From: Platycnemis pennipes
Lineage: Eukaryota; Arthropoda; Insecta; Odonata; Platycnemididae
Length of the DNA: 64,000 bases
Direction of reading: 5' to 3'
NCBI GenBank assembly: GCA_933228895.1
Contig: OW121848.1
Coordinates: 134,124,615-134,188,614 of the forward strand
Shown here: one piece after another, positions 34,091-45,164 of the stretch
Layout of the letters: each line of letters starts with the position of its first letter
How positions within the stretch are numbered: position 1 is the stretch's first letter
Notes under the pieces: generated by a model
Database searches by the model: none
What the model saw: only the letters and a program-made list of their open reading frames with translations
What the model was told of the DNA's origin: nothing
Made by a program: the position numbers and the translations under genes

Positions 34091-35605
34091 GTAAATTATT
34101 TTTGTCTTAATCTAAAATTGGCTTGCGATACGGTTATGTGGTGTTTCACGACCTAATTAGATGGAACACCAAAATAACTCAGATTTCACAAAAAAGTCGT
34201 CAACAATGCACACCAAATATTCAAAGAAAGGTTATTGGAACCTAAATGTCTTTCATCCTCGGATCTCCGTTTAATGTCGACAGTGGCATGTTTGATGCAC
34301 AACGAAATTTGCGCTTTTATGGGGGGTACTATTTTCCTCGAGTCATTTTAATTGATCACGAAAATGCAACCGAGTTTTGCAATTTATTGTGATTTTTATG
34401 AGATTCTCAGCTCCCTCACCGTTATGTAGCGGAAAGTATAACGCTATAATAATATAATTTATTATTAAAATAATAAATATAAATCATGCATGCTTGGAAG
34501 GAGGAGAGAATGAAATTATACTGGGTAAAGTATTCGTACCTATCAATTCTATGTGATGGGGTGGTTTATACAAAGCAGGAAACAATGCATGTAAAATATG
34601 TACCTATAAATGATTTATTGCAAATGCATATCCATTAAATTTGACATTTAATATCGATCGACACGATAATTTATTTCTTTAATATTATTTATCTGGTCAA
34701 ATTACATTACGTTATATATTACGTTGCAGTACATTATACACTGGGGTTTATAATATGTACCTAACATCTTCGGTAAAGCTATACGTTGTAAATTTCTGAA
34801 GGAGAATTAATTGATATTTATACCTACGATCTTGTAATGATTCTCAACGTCTTAATTCCCTTTTGTTGGGATTTTTTTTCGTAGCAAGAAAGATTAATGA
34901 TTCGAGAACAAAAGAAAAACTGAGAAAGTTTATAATTGTGTGCATGAAATTTGGTAGGCATACATTTTCGGGTAATTTGGAGAAAAGATACAAATTTCAA
35001 GAATGAAAACTTTTTATCGATTACCTTTTCATCGACAAATATTTTTTTTATCTACTAATAAATCACGTTACCTATTGAAGCAAGGGTAAAAAATATTGCC
35101 ATCAACCACTTCTCCCTGAAAAATCAAATATTTTTGGCCCTTAAACCAACAGATGACATTCTTCTGGTTGAGGTGCTTTTTGGTAAGGTATTTTCCATGC
35201 TTGAGGAGTACCTACACAGAACATATTACCGCCTTCGCCGAGAAATAATTATTTGCAGCTAACCTGTTATATCAAAGTCCGACTCTACTCATGAATTTTT
35301 GTCTGCGATCAAAAATGGACAGATTTTATTTTTAGTCGACGGAACAATATTTGGATTACAACCAAATTGGGTGGGGAACATGTTTCAAGACAGCAATTAT
35401 TCTTACAATGATGATGTTAGCTTTCTTTCATCATGCAATGATGGCTGAAATCATGTTATGCGTATTATTCTGCAAATATTATTATGAGATAAAGATAGGA
35501 AAATTTATTATGGAACCAAGTATACGCTTTGTAATCTTGGAAAGGTTTACAAAATTCCAATAATATATTCCAACAAGAATAAAATCGCTATTTTCACCTT
35601 CGGCA
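34091..35605. other. 1.5 kb AT-rich stretch, nothing recognised
   Basis: Very AT-rich around 34430-34760. Plus frame 35351-35563 is unsupported. Confidence 0.4.
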
Positions 35606-35800
35606 CCATTACATCTACATCTACATCTACAGGATACCCTGCAAGCCACCGCTAGGGTGTGTGGCAGGGGGTGAAGGTCACCAAGCATGCACTACTAACA
35701 AGCAAGCAAGCAACTAAAGGGTCTCATGCAACTAGATTGTTGGTATCTATAGTATTTGAGGGGTTAATACATGCATCATGCACTACAGAATACTCTAAAA
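35606..35800 (-). mobile_element. LINE-A 3'-end stub with (TACATC)n
   Basis: Starts with the hexamer microsatellite TACATCTACATCTACATC (35611 on), then GGATACCCTGCAAGCCACC, GTGTGTGGCAGGGGGTGAAGG and the more internal 3' UTR ending CATGCATCATGCACTAC. Aligns with 59137-59300. Confidence 0.9.
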
Positions 35801-35804
35801 TATT

Positions 35805-36300
35805 TCCCCTACCTATCCCTTTCCTATGCTGCCTATCCATTATGGCTTGAACGAGACACCTGTGCTACCATATGCACCTGGAGAGATCAAGTCCGCCATG
35901 GATAACGATGAATATAAAATCTGGAGGAATTATTCCTTTTCCACCACCAGGCAGTTGACGGCGACTACGCCTGATATCGTTCTTCTCGACCATCTCTCCC
36001 GCTCCAAGTAGGTAGTCGAGTTTTCGGCGCCTGTCGAAACGAACATGGAAGCAAAGGAGGTGGAGAAACGGACGAAATATCAAGATCTGCTGTTTGAACT
36101 TCAACATCTGTACCCCGGACACACTGTTAAGTTAGTAGTCCTCATCATAGGTGTGCACGGTGGAGTAAAGGTATCGCTGGTGGATAACATCAAGTGTATT
36201 CCGGCCTGCGTGGGACAGGCGGAATCGCTTTCAGCACACATGCAGAAAGCCGTCATTGGAAAAGAAAATTCACTTTCTACATTCCACACTAAAGTTTTAT
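35805..36300 (+). mobile_element. Retroelement RT-associated C-terminal coding fragment (LINE-like, degenerate)
   Basis: Plus-strand frames 35826-36011 and 36045-36308 read DNDEYKIWRNYSF, TTPDIVLLDHLSRS and then, in another frame, EAKEVEKRTKYQDLLFELQH and KLVVLIIGVHGGV. This follows the order RPDIV..D......E.EK..KYQDL..E........IPVVIGA.G seen at the C-terminus of many animal non-LTR-type RT proteins. A stop and frameshift separate the halves. The clade is not determined. It runs straight into the long inverted repeat. Confidence 0.72.
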
Positions 36301-36427
36301 TTACTTAGACCATGGTTTCGACACTTTTATACCATAATCAACGTCCTTGATAATGACATAAAAGTGTCGAAACCATGGTCGAAGTAAATAAAACTTTAGT
36401 GAGAGATGTACAAGGTGAATTTTCTTT
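36261..36427. repeat. Long inverted repeat, 70-bp arms, with hammerhead-like core
   Basis: Arms 36261-36330 and 36358-36427 are inverted copies at about 64/70 identity with a 27-bp spacer. Both arms contain AAAAGTGTCGAAACCATGGTC (right arm plus strand, left arm minus strand). On the plus strand CTTGATAATGACA TAAAAG TGTC GAAACCATGGTC resembles a hammerhead (CUGAUGA, stem II, GAAAC, short stem III ACC/GGU, GUC), but the first core box is UUGAUAA and so altered at two invariant positions. Confidence 0.8.
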
Positions 36428-37470
36428 ACCAATCTCGTGGTTCCACAAAGTGAAGCCTCAAACATTGAAGGCCATTATCTTGGGTTCCCTCCGTCTACTG
36501 CGTACACACGATCCTTAAGCAGTGTAGCCACTCATCCGATGGGCATCGGAAGTGGCTACGAAAACCCTTCCTGGGTCTCCGGTCTTTATGATGGCAATGA
36601 AACCTGATGCTAGCCCGAGACTCAAGAGATGGATGTTACTTTATAGTAATTTTAACAATATCGCTACCTAAGAGAATGGCCATAACACAAAGTCAAATTT
36701 TTACAAATTATTAGGAAAATAATATAATAAGACTATTATAAAGGATTGCGTTCATTATAAAAAGAGTGAATCAAAGGATTTAAGTGTGCAAAATAATTTT
36801 TTTCATGTTAATAAAATTGCCGCGAAAAAATGTCTCGTTGTAAAACAATCAAAAAGATTGGTAAAATAATACTGATGCGAATGGAAATTGAAAGCTAAAT
36901 TACATTATTAAATTCATGTGCGCAAAATTTATCGTGGTTACTAATCTACGATACAATCTCTTTTTTATGGGCTGTCCATCCTTCATTGTGTGTAATAACG
37001 GTCTAACTTTTCAAACGAATGTCTTGAATATATGTGGATGTTATTCACAGAGAATTTAGCATAAATTCGGAATTACCAGCAATAAAAGTTATCTTTCCAA
37101 AACTGAATTTCAATTGCGCACCCAAATTATCATTCAGTATAGAGTTTCTAAAAATTTACCGCTATCCAATTAAACAGTGAGGTATTAGTAACAATCATAA
37201 GGCTGCTTTTAGTTAGACTTAAAGAGGTAATTCATATTTATAGAATCGAATAATTTTGTTTACTGTAATAGTGAAATGCATTCAGGTCGAAATTTACATT
37301 TCGTTTATAGGTTTATTTTGCTTTAGCAATGAGGATTGTGGTACTTGCTATCTACAACACGTTGAGTACCTTACAAGTGACCTGCCGAGAACAGATATCA
37401 CGAGTTAGCAACCTTATTTAATGCTGCAAAATCCTTCCCACTAAAAACATAAACTCACAAAAGAAACAAG
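36428..37470. other. 1 kb AT-rich stretch, nothing recognised
   Basis: No ORF or shared repeat seen. Confidence 0.4.
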
Positions 37471-37471
37471 G

Positions 37472-37512
37472 GTGACGTTTCGACCACGCTTGGCTAGTGA
37501 CTTCTTCGACGA
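37472..37512 (-). repeat. Penelope-tail-like motif
   Basis: The minus strand reads CGAAGAAGTCACTAGCC then GTGGTCGAAACGTCACC. The GAAACGTC core and the preceding CGAAGA resemble the other Penelope-type tails in the window (31.8 and 45.2 kb). Weak because the intervening stem pairs poorly. Confidence 0.35.
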
Positions 37513-37539
37513 AATGCCAGTGCGCGGAAAAACGCCTCT

Positions 37540-38065
37540 CGCATTGTTTTCTTTTGATTACGCTCTCCTCCCACCGCGATCCATGTTGTCCAGGAAATCG
37601 GCGGTGGATCCCCAGCGGTGGGTCTTCAATTAAAAGAGTGAAATTGCGAATAAATAAATAAACGAGAGCACCACGGCGGATAATGAAAAGACGCGAGGAG
37701 GCCGGATTAAAAGGCGGATGGAAAAGAGAAATAAGGGCCCAGCGAATTGAGTTTCGTATAAAAACAAACGGGAATTACGGAATAATGAAGGGGAAATCGT
37801 TCCCGGGGGAACGCGCGGTGAATAATTGAGGAAAGTGATCAGCGGAATGGAATGGATGAGGAGGAAGGAGGAGTTGGGGAGGGGGGGGGGGAGGTCATCC
37901 GATGCGTGGATTGTATAAATGTGACTGATTGGAGAGATGCCTGGCGACGCGTTGATGATGACGCGGTGACAGAATGGCGGGGAGGAGAGAGTGGGGTTGA
38001 TTACGAAGTGCACGACGGGAAGGATGGAAATATGGAGAAGATGGTGGACGAGAAATAAGCGGTTC
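37540..38065. other. Purine-rich GC patch
   Basis: GGAGGAAGGAGGAG and a G tract near 37880-37890, ending in a CpG-containing region. The minus 149-codon frame (37630-38079) is low-complexity antisense of this composition; no domain. Confidence 0.4.
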
Positions 38066-38690
38066 CAAAAGAGTGACAAATTTTTATGCCTGAAGGGGAA
38101 TCAAAGAATAAAGAAAACAACGATAACTTGCTACATGATATATCAGAGGCTGGTAATAGATGATTGAAAGTGCTATTTATATCTTGCTACCGCCACAGCC
38201 CCTGTTGACAGGCTGATTGAGCTGTTACACCAATCCTGGGGAAAAATTTGAGAAGTGAAAGACTCCCAAATTGGTGACTATGCAAAATTGGGCAAATAAA
38301 TATGAAAGATTAACTCGAATTTTTAGCCATTTTGCACCCTTCTCGTGCATATTTTCCAAGTCATCCTTGATTCCAAGCTCCTTGTTTCGTGTACGGCTCT
38401 GTTTCCAAGTTTTGCTGTGATAATCACTGTAATCTCACTCATGGCAATTATTAAGCAGTTTTCATGTCCACCGATTATCATGCAGAATGCGAATTTAACT
38501 GGGTTATGTTCTTTAGATTTGGTCTCAAACGAGCCATAATTAGATGAAAGAACAGCCGTGAGATTTGCAGTTGCAATCGACCGGTGAAGAAACGTGGAAG
38601 AGGTAAATTTGGTTTCAAGTTCTCCAATGGCTCACGTTAGATCACATCATCTGGAAAAATCCCAATGTTTAATAAACCTCAGCATTCATA
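38066..38690. other. Unassigned stretch
   Basis: AT-rich; nothing recognised. It may include the undelimited body of the adjacent SINE-C. Confidence 0.3.
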
Positions 38691-38696
38691 TCCCTG

Positions 38697-38768
38697 GCTG
38701 GACTTAAACCCGTGACTCTGGGGTTGCCACACTAGTGCGTTAATGAACTGGCTACCAGCCGCGGACGG
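38697..38768 (-). mobile_element. SINE-C tRNA-like head
   Basis: The minus strand carries GCTGGTAGCCAGTTCATTAACGC (A-box region) and ACGGGTTTAAGTCC (B box). Aligns with the minus head at 24421-24484. Not a functional tRNA by arm pairing. Confidence 0.55.
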
Positions 38769-38882
38769 AGTTCGGATAGTGATTGCTTCCTTGATTTCTA
38801 TCAAAACCTAGCCTAGCCGCTAAAGCTTACCCTAGCCATTGTCACTGACCAGTCATTAAAATGGAATGATCACTCTCACTCA

Positions 38883-39186
38883 GCGATTCAACCCGAAGGT
38901 TGGCTTTGATAGGTGAGAGTAGAGCTCACCCCGTACTAAGCGTGTGAAATGGCGTGTGAAATTCACACATTCAGGGTAGGGGGCCAGTTCCTTTCCCTGG
39001 GCCACCTGCGATTTCCTAAGAAGTTCTGACACGCAGAAAATCGAATCGCGAGGATTATAGATGGGGGTGTCCAGAAGGTCTATGCTCTCTTATGCTATGT
39101 ATGTCTATGCTCTTGCCCGGGATTTGAACCCGGGACCCTCTGGTTAGTAGCTCAGTGCTCTACCCACTAGGCCACCACGACCCCAA
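38883..39186 (-). mobile_element. SINE-B copy, full length
   Basis: Minus-strand tRNA-derived head at about 39110-39186: GTGGCCTAGTGGGTAGAGC (A box) and CCCGGGTTCAAATCCCGGG (perfect 5-bp T-stem with TTCAAAT loop). The anticodon stem is poor and the acceptor arm mispaired. The body contains CTGACACGCAGAAAATCG, TTCCTTTCCCTGGGCCACC and GATTCAACCCGAAGGTTGG (as read on plus). The body recurs at 44932-45170. Possible weak TSD AATGGAATGAT / AATAGAATAAT. Confidence 0.82.
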
Positions 39187-40538
39187 TAGAATAATGGTAA
39201 TTGTTATTTGTATTTGAGTTCTACCGTATGGGGATTAAATTTTTTTTTTTCAAATTATTTTGTGGCAACTAAACTCTTTTTGCTTGACCTTAATTTTCAC
39301 TTAAACTCAGAAAATATCATTTCTATCAAAAATTGATCAATGTTCCTTCCTTACCTCCTATTTTCCGGCATCGTGCTTTACGATAATACATTTACTGTAC
39401 GCAGCATTTTTTTCCATGGCCTGATACCGCACTGTCTTCCCCTGAACTATTCTCGAAATTTTCTTTCTTTCAAAATACGTAAATACGCTCGTCATTACCC
39501 TGCCTCTCTATCCGCAATACTTTATGAATCCTTATACATACCCTCATTTAAATGAACACAACCAATTTTCATCCTTATAACCAACTAAGATTAGTCACTA
39601 GGATTAGTAACTAGGATTAATCACTGTTTGTATCACGCTTTGTATGATTTCAAGCCTCACACGTGCACTATCTCCGCGATGGAATTGTCTTTGTTGGCTA
39701 ATTTATGGATTGGAATGGTTTGATTATTGGATGATTAAAATGTGACGTTAACGTGGAGAAGAACCGAAAATCTACCTATTCCCGAGTTTGAAGACTAAAT
39801 AGTTAATTAATTACTACGTATTAGATCTATGGTAAAATATATAATAATAAAGTTATATTTTAGTGTTCCGACATCTGAGGTCATTTCACATATTCTAACC
39901 TTGAATAAATTATAGACTCAAAACATATCAATTCTCCAGGAGGGTTTTGAATCCGTCGTCGTCTTCAGCTGGGTAGCCCGGCCCGTCAACAAACTGACTG
40001 CTGCAGCAGGAGCAGAAATATTTTTCTACACAAAACAAGATATTTATTCAGAATCAAACCCTTTTGACATGCCCTTTCATGTATCAATTTACTTCCAAAA
40101 ATTTGAAATATCTATACAATTCGAATCAGGCTCAGTAAATGACCCGTGAAATTCTTCAGGGTGAGCTTGTGTGTGACATGAGCAGGATAAGGAGCTGACT
40201 CCCCTACTCTCATGGGAGAATTCCATACGCCGATAGGCTTAGTATTTAGTAATTACCTCATACATTTTTTTCTAATTAAAGGTCATCTTAGCAGTTGGCG
40301 AGCTGACTGGGATCTGGGTATACGTTAGATATCCTGGGGGATGAATCGAAAGGCTCCCATTTTTTTCGTATAATTACTTAATTGTTAATTTACCTGCGGT
40401 CTATACAATATGATGGATATATTTCAATGATTAGCTTGTAGAACAACATACTAGAAAACACGAATTTAATCAGGATTGTTAAATATACACGATCATGGGT
40501 GTTTTCAAGTCTGTTTCCGCACTAATAGATGCTTCAGA
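39187..40538. other. 1.3 kb AT-rich stretch
   Basis: Contains a short tandem motif, GGATTAGTAACTA-like, about 3 times near 39588-39625. Otherwise nothing recognised. Confidence 0.4.
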
Positions 40539-40546
40539 CCGGGAGG

Positions 40547-41439
40547 TAGGGATGTCACATCGACATCGATGTATCGGACTACTCGATGTTTTTTTGCTGA
40601 TACATCGAAAACATCGAGTGGTAAGGCAATCGATGGAACATCGAATCGATGTTTTCTAAACACTCAATATCGCAGCGATGTTTTAGGAAACGAGCGGTAT
40701 AATAAATGTTTTTGGTTGACCAATAATTCATTTTTCTGATTATCATAAGCCTTTTAAGAATACGAACGAACCTTCCTTAACTACGCCATCTATCGTTCGC
40801 GTGTAGGGAAACAAGTGAAGGTATAAAATCGTTCATGTTTTCATCCCAGTGTTGCCTTCCAAGAACATGATCCGCCATGCCTACATCAGTACCTTCTGAG
40901 AGGATTGTATCAGCTCTCAACTTGGTGGTACAAGATAACAGGAGTAGAGTATATTATGCAAAGAGTGTTCCTTACCGATACTGGGAGGTTTAAACGTTTT
41001 AAACCCATTTTTTTAAATTTGATTTTTTTTATACTACCAAGCTTAGAATGTTTTTAGGGAACAGGTACACCCACTTTATTGTGTTATTTGTTTTTTGTTG
41101 TATTATTTTTAATTATCTTTATTTCATAATGAAACAGTGATATATTTTCTATGTTTAAAAATAAATTCAATCGAAAAATATTTGCGTATTATTCATCAAT
41201 ATTTTACTAAATAAGGTCCGATTTCCGGATAATTATCAAAATTGCAAGTTTTTAAGAAGATGCAAAATTTCTGATGCATAATACATAATATGTACCTCTA
41301 TGATAGTACCCAAACTCGGATATGAAGGCATAAAAACTCGATACATCGATGTTTTTTTTGTCGATGAATAATGGTGAGTACTTTTATAAACATCGAAACA
41401 TTGTCCACTCGATGTTTATTAGCCGATGCGGCATCCCTA
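40547..41439. mobile_element. Non-autonomous hAT-like element with ATCGAT-rich subterminal regions
   Basis: Ends TAGGGATGTCAC and GCGGCATCCCTA form terminal inverted repeats (TAGGGATG/CATCCCTA). Flanks are CCGGGAGG (40539-40546) and CTGGGAGG (41440-41447), an 8-bp TSD with one mismatch. Both subterminal ~120 bp are packed with CATCGA/TCGATG motifs in both orientations, as expected for transposase-binding clusters. The 893-bp interior is AT-rich with no transposase ORF. The small frames 40476-40739 and 41298-41569 are within or across it. Confidence 0.85.
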
Positions 41440-41447
41440 CTGGGAGG

Positions 41448-42130
41448 AAAGGTATTAGGATAGGGATGGGGACCTTGATGGGCTTCGATTTGAATATACA
41501 CGATGCGAAGAGACAGAAAAAGTGTAGGTAATTCCCAATTCGATGGATGAAGTAATAAAAATGGGCCATACCCTATATTTGATCCTTAACTATGCCTTCT
41601 CACCGTGAGGGGCCAGATTTAAATTTTGTCAGTGGTATAGATATTTCGTGAGAAATTTAATCTTGACTGGAAATCCTTGTGTAGAGCATGGAAATGCCAA
41701 TAAATTGAGCCGTAGCTAGGTTAAACGGACGCAGCGGCTTCCGAGATGTGGGGGGTGAACGAGAGACGACGCCGATGAGCTGCGGAGGTGCCAACTGGTG
41801 GCAATGCATGGAGGCCGCGAACAGTGGAAGGAGAAGCCAGGGATATATAAGGGAGTACGAGGCGAAAAGTCGTGGCGTATCATCTTACCTCGCCGAATAA
41901 GCTACTGCAAATCGAGAAAACCACTTAACTTCCTCCCACGACCCAAGGTCAACTGATTCCACCAATATTATCAGAAAAGGCTCCTTTGTCTTAGGCAAAA
42001 AATTGACTAACGTATCCCTTAATGGGAACATTCCCAATCTAATCACCTTCATTACTTGCGACTAGACATGCCAACGCCGGGTTTCCCTTCCTACTCGTCT
42101 TGCGTCCTTCCACTACCAGGCCAATCCTTG
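41448..42130. other. Unassigned stretch
   Basis: Mixed composition; a GC-richer part at about 41720-41900; no motif recognised. Confidence 0.3.
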
Positions 42131-42468
42131 GGGGGGGAGGGGGGGGGTGTTCGAAACCGTCGGGATTATCTCGAATGCGTAAACAAGGTGTCACGTAGTA
42201 TAAACACGAATGACTCGCAAATTTGGTGTGCCTGAATCGCTCGTTACAACAACATTAATTGCTTTCATCTGAGTTTTTCTTATCTGTCTCGGCTGTAGGG
42301 CCCCGAGATGAGATAAAACACGAGTGTGAACAATGAATAAGGTTATGATCAGAGGTTTTAAAACACGAACACGCAAACAAAGTTCGCGAACCGTTCGCAT
42401 TTATATCACGTGACTCCTTGGTTACCTATTCGAGATAATCCCAATGGTTTCAAACACAACCCCCCTGG
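42131..42468. mobile_element. Palindromic TIR element (MITE-like) with G-tract ends
   Basis: Left arm about 42141-42235 and right arm about 42362-42466 are inverted copies over about 95-105 bp. Shared blocks are GTTCGAAACC / GTTTGAAACC, GGGATTATCTCGAAT, AACAAGG..TCACGT and CGAA..TCGC. The ends are G-rich (left) and C-rich (right). There is a short unpaired middle (about 120 bp). No ORF. Superfamily is not assignable and a TSD is not clear. Confidence 0.7.
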
Positions 42469-42889
42469 CGCCACTCCTATCTATATCATGGGCTACAAAT
42501 CGAAAGGTAAATTCATAATACGCTGATTATTTTCAAATTTCATTCCTTGGAATTCAGATTCAGATTTTTTGCAGTGTTGTTGATTACATCCTTTCCGATC
42601 ACAACGTTTGAAATATGCTGATTTGTTAGATCTTCAATCTCAATTATTTATGTCCTTAGAATTGAATGGCGTCGGAAACCACTCCACCAGCGTTAGTTAA
42701 AATGGTGGAAGTGCGCATGCATAAAAAAACACAGAACACAAAATATCCGGAATAAATTATTTGCATGATAACAGTCTCCATTGCAGAACGGCCTTATTCG
42801 ACAAAACAGTCGAGCTTTACCCTGTATTCTGTGGAAAAGAAAAGAAATCCATTAAGTGGTGGATACAGGCTTACTCCTCCTCCTTTACT
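42469..42889. other. Unassigned stretch
   Basis: AT-rich, nothing recognised. Confidence 0.3.
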
Positions 42890-43970
42890 TTAAAAATACG
42901 AAAATCTTCTCCGCGTAGTTTCGGATGGGAAGGGCGGAGGGAGGAGAAGGCGATGCTTAACGTGAGTGGGTATAGTGAGGGAAAGGCAGGAGAGTTAAGA
43001 ATTTGGGCGGGGAGAGAAAAAAGGCGTGAAGAGACAGACGGCCCTTTAATTATACATGGGGTATCGTCGGTGGCACTTGTCGTGGGAGAGGAGTGTGGGG
43101 AGTGTATGTGAGCGCGTACTACACAATGGGATGGTCCTGGGGTGGAGGGAGGCGGTCCGCTGTATGTCGTAGTTTGGGGCCTCTTAGGCTGCAAGCGGAA
43201 GAAGGGGAATGGGCAGGTGGTGGCGCGTACGAGGAGGTTGAGAAAACTGAGGGAAGGGGTAGGAGAAGGACCCACTCACCCCCCCTTGTAAGAAAAAAGT
43301 TCCCTCCTCGCGTTGGCGGTTGGAAGGGGCTTGAGAAGGCCGGAGAGAGAGAGAGGAAGGAAGGAATCTTTACTGGAGTGTAGGAGAAGGGAAGACGACT
43401 CTCTGCAATCTGCGCCACAGTGATTCCCGCGCCGAGGGTGGCTGGCTGGCGTGTGTGTTGGGACGGAGGGCGTGGAAAATCCGCGGCGAAAGAGGGAGGG
43501 AGGGGGTGGTGGCTGGAGGTTTTTGCGAGCACTAAAAAAAGGGCTTTTGGGTGTAGGAGGGTGGGTGGGTGAGAGTGTTGAAGTGAGGCAGGGGGTGGGG
43601 TTCCGGAGAAGAAGGAGCAAGGTTGAGGGTCGGGGAGATGGAGGGGAAGCGAAGAAAGATATGGAGTCCTCAGGATCTCCCCGTCCGCCCCTCCCACCCT
43701 CCGGTTTTGGCGTAAAAAGCAGAGTTTAGAGCGGCCATCTTTGGCTTGGGGTGCTTTTACGGAGTGCTCCCACCTTTTACGGCCGGGGAGAAGAGGTCTT
43801 CGCCCGGGGAGCTTACGGCAGGTGTTGAGGGTGGCTGCGGACCCCTCTTCACTATCACCCTTCACCGCGCTCTCCGTTCCACCGCCGGCAAATTTCTTCG
43901 CCTTCCCTCTTGTCTCCTGCATACTTTCTTCCCCTCATCCGCTCCCTTTCCCTACTCTGCGTGTGACGTA
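42890..43970. other. Large GC-rich, purine-skewed patch
   Basis: About 1 kb with G/A-rich plus strand (42920-43660), switching to CpG- and pyrimidine-rich sequence at 43690-43960. Long frames exist on both strands, the longest 267 codons at 43119-43922 minus, but all are Pro/Ser/Gly/Arg low complexity with no domain. I do not call a gene. A promoter-like CpG region is possible but untestable here. Confidence 0.45.
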
Positions 43971-44931
43971 AGCCGACTAAGATCACGCGTTCTTCAAGAA
44001 AACCGTGGATTTTAAGGGAGGTGAAAGAAAATGACTCGCACACCAATGTTTATAGTTTTATGCAACTCGCGTTAGAAATCCCTGGATTACCTTCAAAGAT
44101 AGTGCACCAAATTTTTTTTAAGTGACGGAAAGTTGACGTCACTTTAGGAGTAAGTGAGTTTCCATTTATTTACATCAAGTTATGATCAACGTTCCGATAC
44201 ATATCGCCTCAATCCATGATTTTTAACCTATGTATTTTCACAATCATTGTTATAACTTTTTCCTCCCTCTTTTGCAATAGATTCTGATAAACGATTTTTG
44301 CTCTGCTATTACAATCTGAAACATTCTCATCGTGCGCAACTTATCTCTTGCGCTCTGCATACAGGGTTTGGTTTGTGCCATGAAGAAAACAATTCCGCGA
44401 ACTCACAGTAAATGACAAACATTCGCCACTGCAAGTTTTCTATCATACATCTTTCCACTGTTTTATTATGGTACTCTTAATACCACATTCGGCCAGGCAC
44501 CATACTTATCCAGTATTTCTCGTCTGCTATGCGATTCCTTCCAGGCATGAGCTACAGAACACTGTAATTATTATTTTTATAAACCAAGACTTTAAAAGCC
44601 AGAACCATGGATTTTTGGAGTGAACAACTACTGTCTTAATGCTGTTAAAAAATGCTGTTCTTTTCGCCCTAAATCACTTGATTTGGCCTATGCATGCAAC
44701 TAACTGTCTTTTTTGAGTAATCACCTGCATAATTGCTTTCATTCACATGCCTTACGTCCTATTTCCATCAGCAGTAGTATTTATTCATAATTATGTTACC
44801 ACTTTTTAAATTCCTTCCTAAAATGCTTTGTATCAGCATGTAGAGTCAATGTTCCAGCAGGCGGAGTCATTAATTTAGAAAGTAAATCAAAAGACAGATA
44901 GGCATCATTTGTGTTTCTTTCCCTTCACGAT
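43971..44931. other. AT-rich stretch, nothing recognised
   Basis: No ORF or repeat recognised. Confidence 0.4.
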
Positions 44932-45164
44932 TATTCGCGGAGTTCAACCCAAAGGTGTTGTTCCGTTGAGGATAGACCTCACCAAGAAATCAGCTCAGCT
45001 GTGGGATGTGGAATTCACGTATGAAAATAGTCGGTATATTTCCTTTCCCTGAGCCGACTAAGGATATCTGACTCGCAGAAAATAACACGACTTAGATGTT
45101 AATGGAAGCGTCCAGTCTCCATGAGTGGAACCCGGGACCTCTGATGGGAAAACGAACATCGTAG
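44932..45164 (-). mobile_element. SINE-B copy, diverged
   Basis: Same order as 38883-39186: GTTCAACCCAAAGGTG, TTCCTTTCCCTGAGCC, CTGACTCGCAGAAAATAA and, at the head, GGAACCCGGGACCTCTG. The tRNA-like head is decayed. Confidence 0.75.

Noticed and set aside
39110..39186. Possible functional tRNA gene on the minus strand
   Set aside because: The T-arm is perfect, but the anticodon stem and acceptor arm do not pair and the sequence continues into a SINE-B body found elsewhere.
43119..43922. 267-codon minus-strand open frame, the longest in the window
   Set aside because: It is Pro/Ser/Gly/Arg low complexity caused by the GC-rich skewed patch. Overlapping frames are open on both strands and no domain is visible.
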